Notes: a model not told the origin generated them from the letters alone. A DNA stretch of 64,000 bases from Brachycybe producta (GCA_036925085.1 JAUPFP010000004.1:6398329-6462328), one strand, 5' to 3'; positions 23,574 through 35,059 are shown, numbered from the stretch's first letter. Translations and numbers: made by a program.

Positions 23574-23713
23574 GCGATAAGTCAGCAGCCATGCAACATG
23601 AGCGACAGTCATCTGGCTCAATATCATCATTAACATCAACTGGAACAACATCAATTATTGTCATATGGGCAATAATATGGTTAATGTATTCCACATATGA
23701 TGATATGAGGTGA
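23574..23713 (+). CDS. dpr: Dpr-family protein, terminal coding exon
   Basis: The acceptor is TTATTTTTGTAG at 23573; the first two bases complete the Gly codon begun at 21881. It encodes DKSAAMQHERQSSGSISS, a Ser/Thr-rich linker, and then a hydrophobic run SIIVIWAIIWLMYS before YDDMR and TGA at 23711. A short juxtamembrane stretch with (A)AMQ soon after the Ig2 end VLNG, and a C-terminal hydrophobic segment, is the standard Dpr ending. In the family it serves as a GPI-anchor signal or membrane anchor; the sequence alone does not decide which. The tail is 45 residues and confirms two rather than three Ig domains. Confidence 0.9.
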
Positions 23714-24946
23714 TACATCAACTTAATTTTGAAGCTGACGATCAAATGATTCAAGCCAGCAGGCAGGCCGTATAATGAGCCATTGAGCCAACCAAAAAAA
23801 AACACAAAAAAAAAAAATAAAACACACAAAAAAAACCAACAAAAACAATTGGATAACTTGTGGATAAACATTGCGAGTTGCTGCGTGTTTTTTTTCTTCT
23901 TCTAACATCTGCAACAAAATAACAACAACAAAAAAACAACAAATAAGGATTAAAAAACCTCACAACTTATAGCTTAAAGTGTTTCTTTTTTTTTACAAGT
24001 TGCAATTCAAGTTTAGAAAAAAAATGTTTTTAAAAATTTCTTCACCAATTTTTTTTTTCAGATGTAAAAACTAAAAAAAAAACGAATTCTCTTAACTTGA
24101 ATTGCCAACAAAAAGAAATAATTAATTAATATTAATAAAATAAAAATTTTACTTCATTTTTATGATATAAAAAAAATAATTAATAAATCTTTGAACTTTT
24201 CTTTTCTTCTCTCTTCCTCTCTCTATCCCCTATCTCTGCCAACAATCTAAATTTTGACCTCCCCACAATTCTTCGCAAAACTTTGAATATCAGAAGAGTT
24301 CTTGCTATAAATTAATTGGGGAGTATTTCAATAAGTGATTTCTCGTAAGTTGGATTGTCCTAAAAAAAAGAAATGTACAGCCCCCTTCCCCCCAAAAAAA
24401 TGTGAAACTTAAATTGGAACTTCAACATGTAACTAAAATTACTGTGACTGTGCGTGAGTGTGTTCCGATAACATATTTCTTCGCGTGCGTGCGTGAATGT
24501 GCTTTTGTTTTTTCTCCTCTCCCTCTCTATTTCTAGCTTCTGTGAGTTCTATTTTTTTGTTCTTCACAAGCTGATTTTTCTTCACTTTAATGGCACACAA
24601 GTTGGACTATTTAAAATAAGAGTGGTGTATTTCCTGTGTGTGTGTTATTGTTCTATTAATTTTTCAAAAAAAAGTGTGTATAAAACAGTGTTTATTTCTT
24701 TTCTTTTCTTTTTAAATCCTTTATGCAATAATTCGTATTGACTGCTAACAAGTCCATTCGGAATACATATTGTACTGTAATTGAAAAAAAACAGCAGCAG
24801 CTGCAAGCAAATGCAGCAACAACAACAAATAAGAACCGTGATAAAAAAGTACTATTAACATGGTAAAAAATGGTAACACGATGGCCGTATAACTGAGACT
24901 GGATAAAGGGGTTTTTACGGTTTTACACATTTAAGTGGTCAATAAA
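23714..24946 (+). other. Probable 3' untranslated region and flank of the Dpr gene
   Basis: A- and T-rich sequence follows the stop. AATAAA hexamers occur at 23816 (in an A-run), 24133 and 24941; which one is used cannot be told. Reading frames here are low-complexity Phe/Lys-rich and not credible genes. Confidence 0.4.
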
Positions 24947-26241
24947 ATAAAAATACACTACTTGAAGTGTTTTATGTAAAATTAAAAAAAGAAGGTCAAT
25001 CAACCTCAAACCACTTTTTAAAAATGTGATCCAATGAGCTACGATTTAATATATCTCAATACCAACTCAATTGCCATTTGACTTGTATTCAAAATAAATA
25101 TTCATTCATTGTTCTTAGCAATCTTTGACATTGAATCGCTTTTTTTTCATTTTGGCTTTATTGTCAATTTTATAATAGATATTGTTATACGATGTTAAGT
25201 TTTTAACTTAATCCAAGAGGAAGTCATTGTTTAATGTAAACTATAAAGACAGCATAAAGTCTGGGTATCAAGAGGGGTACTTTTGAAAATGGCAAAACTA
25301 ATGATTTATTTGATGACATTAGGTAGGAGGCATTTGGAATTCACAGTAACTTTGTTCCTTAGTGACGTCCGTAGTTCGACGACAAAAAAACAGACAACCA
25401 AAATGATGTAAAGGAGCAGCAGGTGATTTGTTAGAGCAGCAGACAAGTTAAAACGAGGTGAGAAACAAGATACTGTCTGTCGTGGTGTTATGCTCGTTTT
25501 AGTGCCACTTCACACGGACCACTGTTGAAAACAATGGAATGCTATCAGTGCATTCCACTGTTATTAACTTATTCACATTGCCAAACAGAAGGTGGTAGGG
25601 ATGTTTGACAGTTGTAACTGAACACGAACACTCATGAGTCATCACCACTGTGGACCAAAAAAGGGTGGCATTGTCTAGTGTAAACACCTTTATAGGAATC
25701 AATGCTGTGTGGATATGTGAATCGTGTGGAGATGGACACTAGTTCGTTATTAATTATGCTGTCTTTTTTATCTTCTAGTGTGTTCTGAGAGTGGGCATGT
25801 TGGTAAACGCAACTGTAAAGTAATGCTAATGCAAGGTAGCTTTTTATTGCACGTGTTAATTGTTCCAATGCACCAACCAAAGTTGGTGAAACTTCATTGA
25901 TGGCATTCTTCCACATGTGCAGTAAAGTGAGAAGGGGCAGTACTTCAGAAAGAAACAAGTCTAACGGGTGCCAAGTGATACGTATTCTTGTTTCCATTCA
26001 GTAGTGCATGCATTTGTGACCAGTGGCAAGTGTTGGGCAGAGCAGTCTTGTTTCTAGTAAGTTTGGGTGCACCTGTCACCAGTCATAACCAATGTGACTA
26101 GCTGAATGTCACACTGTTGCAGTTGTAATGGTGAGCCTCACAGTAAATGAAACAGTAAAAGTGACAAATGCCATTTATTGTGAAACAAAATACTTTTCAA
26201 ATATGGCACAACCACTTATTTTTTTACAAGCCACTAGTCAC
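24947..26241. other. Intergenic stretch, one unexplained frame
   Basis: The minus frame 25632-25997 (121 codons, starting METRIRITWHPLDLF) is of more normal composition than its neighbours, but I do not recognise a family and it has no partner gene. It overlaps another minus frame (25499-25702). Otherwise nothing. Confidence 0.3.
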
Positions 26242-26478
26242 ACATCACATGTCGCACCTCGACTGGAAAAGTGGTAAAATAAAAAAACAACAACACTTTT
26301 TTGGGAGGAAAATGAGTTTAAAGTTGCATTTTATTCTATCTCAATCTATTGTAGGAGAGCAAAAAAACAGATATTGTGAATAGTCAAAATGGTTTTTGCG
26401 CTTTTTAAACTCAGTTTCCCAAAAAGTGGTTTTTTTGAGTTGTGCCACTTTTCCAGCCGAGGTGCGATGTGTCAAGTT
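26242..26478. repeat. Foldback element
   Basis: The left arm 26242-26325 (TCGCACCTCGACTGGAAAAG, A-rich, ACACTTTTTTGGGAGGAAAA) is the reverse complement of 26398-26478 (CCACTTTTCCAGCCGAGGTG as right part). Arms are about 75 bp with roughly 80% pairing; spacer about 70 bp. Non-coding. Confidence 0.75.
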
Positions 26479-27017
26479 GTTTGTGAAACAGATACATGTT
26501 ATTTTTCAACTACTGACTAGTTTTTTCACTAGTCAATGTCAGACTTGTTACTTTGAGAAAACGGGCAATGGTGTGAACCATACCTCTAAACCTTAATTTA
26601 AAATTACTTGTACTTTTAAAATGATTATGTTTGGAAGTAATATTTCTAATTTATAACTGTTGTATATTTTTCATAGTATAACTTTTTTGATATTTTTTTT
26701 CTTTTACTTAATTAATTTTTCAGTGCTACTGCTAAACAAAAAAGCGTCAATTTTCCAAAACCAGTGGGATTAATTGGATTCTTGGCATCAGCCTATGTTA
26801 TACACCCAGGATGTATGTCTGTAACTATTGATTCAACTAAATTAATATTCAACTGGAGTCACAGGAGTGTTTGCAAGTCTAGCCAAAAAATTTAATAATT
26901 AATTATTTTTATCAAGGAAATCTAGATAAAATAGTCTGAAATCCAGGTGGCCCTTGTAAAACGTTTGAAAGTCAAAGAAGAATGTCTAACATATGGTGTC
27001 CACACACAGGCATGGCT

Positions 27018-27348
27018 TCACAGCAGTAAAATTTTGTTAGCCCCGCCCAGTGGCGCCCGCAGGATAATTTCATAGGGGCCCCCTATAATTCCCAGTGTCA
27101 CTGTATGGGTATAATGCGCCCAGTTCAAACTCTCATAAATTCGCCCTCTGCATGAAAAAGGGGAACTTCTGGGGCCAGTTGAGTGCTCCTGAGGCATTTT
27201 TAGAGCTTTTAGAGCATTTAAATGTTTTTCGACTCTGTATGAGTTGTCCTTCAAATGAGTTGTTTATGATTATTTTAGTGGTATTTTGAACATTTTTTGT
27301 ATGAGTAAAGCTAGGATCCCAAGGGCGTAAAACGTCAACAAAAATCAA
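27018..27348 (-). repeat. Repeat fragment, shares a segment with 22810
   Basis: CAGTGGCGCCCGCAGG at 27050 looks like a hAT-type terminal repeat without a visible partner. 27165-27225 on the minus strand carries the segment shared with 22810-22875. Short minus frames read KALKMPQEHSTGPRSS there. Best seen as a truncated transposon. Confidence 0.45.
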
Positions 27349-27640
27349 AAGAAATTTGAGATAGTTTCAACGTGTTTTCTTAGTTTATGGTTTCCGTTGA
27401 AAAAGCAACCAATAGGAAGGGTTACCAGAAATGAGGTCATGGCAAGGTTTTTCGTTGTAAAACATTTTCGTTTTCGTTTCTGTTTTCAGCAGTGTTTTTT
27501 ACGCATGTAACACTTTACCTAAACAGTGGGCGTTGCAGCTGAGAAACCTGGTATACCCGGTATATTACTAGTACCATTTAGAAAGATATGTTTCAGTCAC
27601 ATTAATTTTTTTGTTATTTCAGTCAAAAGATGATTGAAAA

Positions 27641-28115
27641 CAGGGGCGTAGCTTGGGACCCACAAGCCAGGCAACTGCGGGGGGGGGGGGGGCGCAGCAG
27701 GAGGTTTTGGGGCACAAAAAACAAAATGAAAGTTGATGTATTTTCAAAAACAATTGAAATTATTGAATAAACCGACTTTATTTAATATTTACTTTTAAAA
27801 ACTACTTAATTGCACCAGTAAATCGTCATAGAGATCAATGTCCACAGCGACGCGGTTACCTCACAAATAAATTCGCGTATCGCCAACTAATGGCAACATT
27901 CGTAATTAATTCTAATAGTTTTAATAATTCTTTAAAAACTGGGGCTCTGTGCCCCCAGACCGCCTGCAGCAAGCTTAACTTTACTAAACCTACACTGTTG
28001 TTCCTACTGTTGTTCCGACCTGTTCAGCAGTTTGTCAAAATAGCACCCCACCCAGTATGAGGGCTAAGTGGAGGAGGAGGTAAAGGGGGCGCAATCAAGC
28101 CTAGCTACGCCACTG
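27641..28115. mobile_element. hAT-type MITE with near-perfect 8-bp target duplication
   Basis: Begins CAGGGGCGTAGCTTGG; the end reverse-complements to CAGTGGCGTAGCTAGG. Flanks are ATTGAAAA (27633-27640) and ATTGGAAA (28116-28123), 7 of 8 identical. CAG..GGCGTAGC termini and 8-bp duplications are typical of hAT transposons. Contains a 14-base G run at 27679. No transposase. Confidence 0.85.
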
Positions 28116-28123
28116 ATTGGAAA

Positions 28124-29930
28124 GACCTGAAATTTCTTGTAAGAATTCTCACATCCTTTATTTTCACGTAGGTTACTGTTTTCCAAAAGTTGTCACTAGC
28201 CTTTTCTACAGTTTTCTGTCACCTGACAATAGAGACCCCATTGTCTTGTTTGTAAAAAACCCTCTGGTGTTCTTTGAGAGTCCACATTTTCGCATCTTTT
28301 TTTATAAACTATTCATTATCTCCAAAATTCATTCTACGATTGTGAGCCATTACAACTTAATCTGTTTGGTTCGATGAAGAATTCCATTTGTCTCTGTATG
28401 TAAAGCTTCGTATACATTTGAGCATGCTGAAAAACATGCTGAAAGTTTTGTAGAATAATAGACACATCTTGAAGAAATGGATAGGCGCCCCATGCTGTGT
28501 TTCTTTCGCTGAATTGAGATTTCACACATTAGGCATTTGTGTGTCCTCGCCCTTCCTTTTTTTTTGCGTACTTGCTCAAATGAAATACGAAGCTTTACAG
28601 GATGAAGAAGAGGCGGTCATCAAGGAGGTGAAGATGTGCCTTAGACAGACATCACAACATTTTTGTTAACGTGGAACGCGTTCTGTTGCTTAAAGGTGGC
28701 AGAAATCTGTGAAAATGAAAGGAAACTGTAGAATAATAATTATGAATAATACATGTGACTATGTTCTTTTTGATCATTTTATTGTTGATATCAACATTTT
28801 TTTGTTCGCTTGTCACCACATTCTTCCTATTTTGATGTTGTTTGTAGCTGACTCCATTCCTTATATACTGCATTACTGTATACGGTAATTACAAATGTCC
28901 ACAATCCACTAGTAGGATAAATGGTTAAAATGTTAGTTTTGTTTCCATTGTTATTTTTGTTGATACGTAGCTATTTATTGTAGCAGAATTTGGTTTAATA
29001 GTGCTCGCAAGCAATGCATTTAAACATTTTACATTTGTATAGTACAGTTATCCCTAAGACAAGCTGAAGTTTTATTTCAATTTGAAATCATTGTTGACTT
29101 TTTCGAAATTGTGTTTTTGGTCTACTGCAGACTATATGAGTTGCTCTTTATATACTTGGCATTTAGAATTACTTTCTGCTCATTTTAATGATAAGTCGAG
29201 GTTTTTGGAGCACTCAAATGCTTTCACAATAGTTTTTTTTTTGTTTTCTGTATAAAAGTAGTGTAGTAAATGGGTCATTAGAAAAAAAAAAGACAGATGT
29301 CCATCTTCTCAACGCCTTATTACGTTTTTCATGTGAAAACAACAGTATTTATATCTTGATGTTCAAGCAAACTGAGCTTGTAATTCTTCGGTTAAATGTT
29401 TGTGTCCATTGCACCATAAGTTTATTCACTGAAGCAAATTAAAAAAAAAACAATTATTGCGTGACTGATATATGGTGTGGTGACTGACATTGGAGACAGT
29501 CAGAAAATAACATTTTGGATAAATTAATATAAGTTCGACGTTAACATCGCCTCGTTTATAGCAAGCTTCTCGAGTCACATTCAAATTAACCTAAGGGTAA
29601 AAATATAATAGAGAGGCGAGGCGAGAACCAAGCTGTGATGCAAGCTGCGAGTTTCAGGATCCTAGATGCTAGCAGCGCTGCAAATGTACATAGTGGCGAG
29701 GCAAGTCAGTGGTAAATAATGATCCCAAATTGGTTCTGCATTAATGTAATAAAACTTTCCACATTCTTTTTTTAGGTTAAAAATATAAAAGTTATATACT
29801 GTGTTTACTAATCTGTAGCAGAACCAACTGGAGGTGTGCTTGAAACGAAATTGTTGGAAAATTCTTCAAGCTGCAACAGGATTCATGAAGCACTGCATGA
29901 AGTGTCACTATGTGTTGATCAATTGAAATT
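28124..29930. other. Non-coding stretch, nothing recognised
   Basis: Frames at 28117, 28469 and on the minus strand at 28652 have no domain signature or splice context that would make them genes. Confidence 0.35.
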
Positions 29931-29934
29931 TTAG

Positions 29935-30250
29935 CATGCACCTTCCATCACAGCTTGGCTCATGACTCGCCTCTCCACTATGTAATATGCCTGGACCCCG
30001 TCCAGGTGATTCTTGATTTTGACTGTCTCTTTGTTGGGTGGCTGGTCCCAGACCAGCCGGTTGAGTTCGGGTGGTGCAACACTCCACACTTTCCAAGATC
30101 GGGCTTTTTGACCTGCCGGGTGATCCAGGTCTATTTGTTGACCTGGATGAACGGCCCTTGGTCGTGCCTCCACTTCTGATTGGATTCGAACTCCCTGGCA
30201 TTGTCAATTCTTTTGGGGTTTCCAAGTAGACGGGACTCTTTCGTTCCCAC
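29935..30250 (-). repeat. GC-richer insertion, possible retroelement coding remnant
   Basis: About 315 bp of markedly higher GC with two overlapping minus frames (29908-30252 and 29931-30173). One contains EVEARPRAVHPGQQIDLDHP. The Pro/Arg-rich, hydrophilic text and the island-like composition suggest a piece of a transposon polyprotein, but I cannot name it. Confidence 0.35.
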
Positions 30251-30479
30251 AATTTAAAGAAACAGTGATGACTCTACACCTCATAGAGGTGTTTTCGCAA
30301 ACAAGAGAAAAAAAAACTCTTTTCTTCAGCGACTTTACTGATTTATTTTATATGATAATGCGATACATTATGGGACTTTGGGACTTTGATTGCACTATGT
30401 ACGGTAAAACATAATCCCGAAAGATTAGTCCAAAACAATCAGCACAACAATGATCAGCCTTGAGCTTGCCTTGTGCAAC

Positions 30480-30600
30480 TTCTTTTATCTTTTTGGCCCT
30501 TGGGAGGGGCCACTATTGACTAAGGTCTACCCAAAGGTCCGACTGACCAATGGTGACCTTTTGTTCAAAAAAATATCTCCTTATTTGGCACTAAATTCTC
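30480..30600 (-). repeat. LTR-like fragment
   Basis: TTTTGGCCCTTGGGAGGGGC, CACTATTGACTAAGG and GACTGACCAATGGTGACC parallel 6790-6905 and, more loosely, the reverse complement of the LTR at 37806-38584. The frame at 30450 is not independent evidence of a gene. Confidence 0.45.
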
Positions 30601-31185
30601 AAAAAAATTTGAATAATTCCAGAGAATCTACTCTGAAATTAATGGCTATTTTTAATTGTGAGACACTTAAAAAGTCTGTTTTCTAAAATTATTTAAACTG
30701 TCAAAATTTGTGGGAATTCTGACTGAATTCTCAACAAATTTGATATCTTTTGAAACTGGTCAGTTTTGGACACCACAAGGTACCATCCGGCAAAAGGAGT
30801 TTTGGTAGTGAGTGGCCTTACTCACACATATGCAGCTGGCACCCTAATGAAGTTTGAAAATACTTCTTACTTTACTATAGGTAATGCAAGATTATGATGC
30901 TTGTTATCTGTGACAATTATTTACTTTTTTCTGTACTTTGGTTTGTCCTATCTCACGCATAGAAAACATAAAGGAATAACATAGTCAAAAGAAGAGACTT
31001 TTTGTGATTGGTGAATTTGAATTTTGATGTTACTTCTTAATATTTTTATTTCTTGCAAGGACCTTATCAATTTTTTTTTTTTTTTCGTTTTTCCATCTGC
31101 AGCATTTCAAAGAAGAAGTCCATAAACTCTCTATTAAGGTGGCTTTGTGGATATTTATTTTGTTTTTGTTCCCCCAGATGGCGCC

Positions 31186-32070
31186 ACTACAGTCTCTATA
31201 TCCTCTAGAAGAGGTCTCTTCTCCCACTTGGGTGGCCCGAATTCTTAGCAATTCGAGGAACCAAGACAAACTGTGAGAAATTGGGAAAAGAGTCCAAAAA
31301 ATGCCTTTCCTTAAAAGGTAATATTCTCAGCCTAGGGCAATCCTTGGCCCAGTTGGCCTGTCATTGAGCCCTTAGGTGACGGTTGCCCCTCCCTTGAGAT
31401 AGAACGAAAGTGTCGTGCCACTTATGTTTGAGGACAGTTCTAAATAGAGATTCGAAGAGGACAGTACAAGTTTTAGAGTTTGAATATTCTGTTCTAGAGT
31501 AAACAAAGTGTGAAGTCTCAGAGAGTAGTTCTGAAACTTAAGAGTGAATGTCATATTCAAATATTTAGTAGAAAATTGTATCATCAATTATCAGTATTCA
31601 CACAACAATGTAACAGTACAAATATTGTTTATAAAGAGAACCTTTTATACCTCATAAAAGTGCCATGTGAGTTTACTATTTTCTAACAGTGAAAATAGCT
31701 GAGGAAGAGACTTTAGCCTACATCTTCAGCACCAACAGAGGCACTCAGAAATCCTTCTGAGTCCCTCTAGTTGGCACCTTCAGACCAGGCTAAAGAGGAC
31801 CAGGATCATCAAAGTTTCTTATGCATCTATACCGAAAATTCCCGAGTCAAGACCGTGTTCCAACTGGAGGAGTGAGGAGGGCCACAGTCGGCCTCGACTA
31901 AAATAGTAAAGTCTTTTTGTGGGCTTTTAAAGATTAACTGTATGTTGAGAGACTGTGTGATTGGTGTAAGTCGCCTAGACTATCGGAATGTAACGTGCGG
32001 TTAAACAAGGGGCTGGTTCTGACCCAGCACCATCATAGGGTGGTGGTGACAAAGGGCCAGCCTCATCACA
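31186..32070 (+). mobile_element. Solo LTR, family TGTGAC, 5' end decayed
   Basis: Shares TTGGGTGGCCCGAATTCTTA, GTGCCACTTATGTTTGAGGA, AACAGAGGCACTC and GTCTTTTTGTGGGC, in order, with the LTR at 37806-38584. It ends GGGCCAGCCTCATCACA at 32070. The first ~80 bp are too diverged to place the start or a target duplication. Nested in the TTAA element. Confidence 0.75.
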
Positions 32071-32416
32071 ATACTTTTTTTCTAAATAAATTTTAATTTT
32101 TAAAAACACTCTTTGTGCATTCATAGTTGCAAACGTGTCAATTGCATCATCAAAATTCAATTTTGTTTTCAACTGAAAGCACAGCAAGTGTGGCCAATCC
32201 TTCCTGTGCTATTACTGAGTTTCAGCTTGCTGAAAGAGCTTTCCGCACTTGTGACACTGATTGGCAATGTCATCAAAAATATTCTAATGGTGATGAGTGA
32301 CTAAGTTAGAATAGACATCGATGAGTCATGACATTGTTATTAGAAAAAAAAAATTGACAATATTTTTAATAATTCCATTATCACTCATAAGTATATTGTG
32401 AAGGAACAGTTTCATG

Positions 32417-32581
32417 CAGGGCCGGACTGGCTAGTGGTTGGCCCCACCGGCTATGAAATTGTGTTGGCCCCAGCCCCAAAATAACCAATGATTTGCCCTT
32501 TATAAACCTTCAGCATTTGGCCCCTATTTTATTTTGGCCCCCAATTGACCGGCGATTGCCGGTCGGGCCAGTCCGGGCCTG
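32417..32581. mobile_element. 165-bp hAT MITE with exact 8-bp target duplication
   Basis: Termini CAGGGCCGGACTGGC and (reverse complement) CAGGCCCGGACTGGC. Flanks GTTTCATG at 32409-32416 and 32582-32589 are identical. Inside is a GGCCCC-rich spacer. The CAGGGCCGG start and 8-bp duplication are standard for hAT. Nested in the TTAA element, so it is the younger insertion. Confidence 0.93.
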
Positions 32582-33156
32582 GTTTCATGCCCCTCCAGAT
32601 TGATGCCCGGTGCAAAGCCCCCATTGGCAACCCCCTATTTTCGATCCTGTTCTTCATGATATCTTTCAAAGTAAACTTTTTATTGTGAGGGACCCTTCCT
32701 CGTTGGGTCACCAAAACACAAGTGGTGCCATGTGACCCAAAAGTTATGCTTACATTAAAATTAAACGTACAAAAAACATTAAGGCTTGGATCGTCTCATT
32801 ACGACAGTTTAAAAAAGGAGAAAATAGTTTTTCGCTGGCGCCATCTGGGGAGACAAAAGCAAAATAAATATCTATAAAGCAACCTTAATAAGGTTTCAAA
32901 ATATATATAATGTCATGCATTCTAGGTTTCTGTACTTTTTTTTTTGCTACTTCTACTCTATTTTTCTGTGCTATTACTTTTCAATTACACACTCAATTAT
33001 GGTTTCAATTACTTTCATATACAGGCATCTATAGCCAAAGAAAATTCTGAAGCTGTCTACAGATGCAGTCTACAGAATGTATATGAAATATACATTTGCA
33101 TTTGCACTTTGCCCGCCTTTCTAGGGCCCACCTTTCTGAGGCTCACATTTCACTTC

Positions 33157-33280
33157 TAAAAAAATTAACATAAAAATCAGAATTGAATTAGAAAATTAAT
33201 AATTTATCTCGGTTATTACCAAAATAAATTATTATTAATTTTCTAATTCAATTCTGATTTTTATGTTATTTTTTTAATTA
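33157..33280. repeat. Long near-perfect hairpin
   Basis: The left arm (AACATAAAAATCAGAATTGA at 33168, then ATTAGAAAATTAATAATTTA) is almost exactly complementary to 33225-33280 (ending TTCAATTCTGATTTTTATGT). Arms are about 50 bp with about a 10-nt loop. Preserved pairing suggests a recent origin. Confidence 0.85.
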
Positions 33281-33589
33281 CTTTCATTAGCTTAACCTGC
33301 TACTCTTTAAGCTATTTAATTTCTTACAGAGGATGACAAATTAATAAAAATCCAATAATATAAAACAATATTTAGAAATATAAAAATGACATGGTATTGT
33401 TTTTTTAAGAAAATACGTTAATTAGTTTTATTTAATTTATTTATTTTTTTTTGTGGGCAAAGTAGAAACGGAATGGAATTTGACTCTTTGTGTCCATTTG
33501 ACCTTTTTTTTTTAGACGTTTATGAAATTCTCGTCAGAAATTTAGATTTGTTATTTTCAACATCTGCACAACAAATACAAAGTATGTGT

Positions 33590-34200
33590 TATTTTTATTT
33601 TCTGCTATTTAAACTGCTGATTTTTATGCCTGAGTTTGCCTCAGATTTTGAAATGACACAAGCTGAATAATGGTAAGTTACAATTTATAAATTATAAAAA
33701 GATTTAAAGTTAAAAACTGCACAAATGATTGAAAATTAATTTAAAAATGGTATGTCTGTTTGGAAAAATTAAACGTCATTTAGATTTTAGACTTTTGACT
33801 TAGGAATTTGATGACGTGTTCTTAAAGGGTTCTTTTTTTCCTAGTTAATGATGACATCTTAAGCATTCTTAATTAACATAATGAGAAGAAGAAAAAAAGG
33901 AATTTCATTTTATTTTGTGGTTCAAAACAGCTAATTTTTATGCTGAAATTTGTTGTAGGATTTTGAAATGACACAAATTAAAATATTATGGCCTTTCACT
34001 TTTGTGTTGTTTATAATAAATTTTAATTACATTTATATGACAAATTATACCTGCTCAAATGATAGAAAATAAAAGGTAAAACAGATGACCATTTGGAAGG
34101 ACGTTATAAGGTCACTTCCATATAGATTTTAGACGTTAAGGAATTTAATGATAATTTGTGAAACATTTTGAAGGAATTTCCAGACATTTTTCTTTTAAAA
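33590..34200 (+). repeat. Diverged tandem duplication, unit ~300 bp
   Basis: 33590-33870 and 33900-34200 share, in order, TTTTATTTTCTG/TTTTATTTTGTG, GATTTTGAAATGACACAA, TGATTGAAAATTAA / TGATAGAAAATAAA, TTTGGAA and TAGATTTTAGAC. A third, weaker trace begins near 34270. Non-coding. Confidence 0.6.
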
Positions 34201-34773
34201 ATTGGTCTCAAACTACTGGCTTCTTGATCACAAATTTATAATTTTCACACTACTAGTTTCTCCTTATTTTATTTTGAGAATAATAAAATTGTTGCTTATC
34301 TTTTGAAATCGTTATTCCTGTTTATAATAAAGGAACGTCAAACAAATGAACTATTTGGATGGGGTGGTGTTGTGAAAGAACGTTGTCATTTTTGTGACAA
34401 AAAATTGAAGTTTATTTCACAAATTTTATTTCTCATTTATTAGATTTGTTGTTATCTTTTTAAAATGTTTTTTTTAACTCAGAAAATGTGCTATTTTTTT
34501 TAACCATTTAATGACTTATTTTGGTTTATGTGTCTTACTATATCCCCGCCGGACTTTTATGTATGTTTTTTACCGTCATTTTTAGAAAAAAAATATTGAA
34601 AACGTAAGAACTTAAAAATATAGGCTTAAATTCAAGAAGAAAACGTAGCCCTTGAATCTTGAGTGCAGGGTTCTAATACAGTGGAAATCAAAATAAAAAT
34701 GTAGATGCGAGGTTATAATTTTTAGGAAAATAACTTAATTTTGTACGAAGATTAAGTTTCACGAAATTTATAT

Positions 34774-34862
34774 ATTTAAATTAAGTGATTTCGTTTTCGT
34801 TTCAATTTCGTAATTGTAGTTAGCGAAGCAACCCGAAAACGTAAACGAAATCATTCAATTTT
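34774..34862. repeat. Inverted repeat
   Basis: GTGATTTCGTTTTCGTTTC (34787) pairs with GAAAACGTAAACGAAATCATT (34833-34853), with a 25-nt spacer. Confidence 0.6.
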
Positions 34863-35033
34863 TACGGCGATTTGTGTGATAATTTTTGACTAATTAATCG
34901 CTGCTAAACGTAGATTTTTTAATTTTTTTTGTTCTTTTCACTTAATACTCTTGGTTTAAGAAAGACGCCGTTTTCCATCGAAGCGGTTGCTTTTATTTTT
35001 CTCTTTTTTCCCGTGATGTCTTGGAGTCTTAAG

Positions 35034-35059
35034 AGTTTACTATCAATTGATAGTAAACT
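35034..35059. repeat. Perfect 26-bp palindrome
   Basis: AGTTTACTATCAA and TTGATAGTAAACT with no spacer. Confidence 0.85.

Larger units (their letters stand above)
31138..32884. mobile_element. TTAA-flanked element with ~48-bp terminal inverted repeats, family copy 4
   Basis: TTAA stands on both sides (31134-31137, 32885-32888). The left end GGTGGCTTTGTGGATATTTA..TTTTG and the reverse-complemented right end GGTTGCTTTATAGATATTTA..TTTTG agree at about 42 of 48 positions and both run into CCCCAGATGGCGCC. TTAA duplications are the hallmark of piggyBac-type transposition; no transposase is present. It has itself been hit by an LTR (31186-32070) and a hAT MITE (32417-32581), leaving about 700 bp of its own. 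Confidence 0.8.

Noticed and set aside
27050-27066. CAGTGGCGCCCGCAGG as the end of a complete hAT element
   Set aside because: No complementary right end was found within reach; kept only as part of a fragment.
30175-30200. GTTCGAATC on the minus strand, like a tRNA B box
   Set aside because: No matching T-stem, A box or acceptor stem around it.
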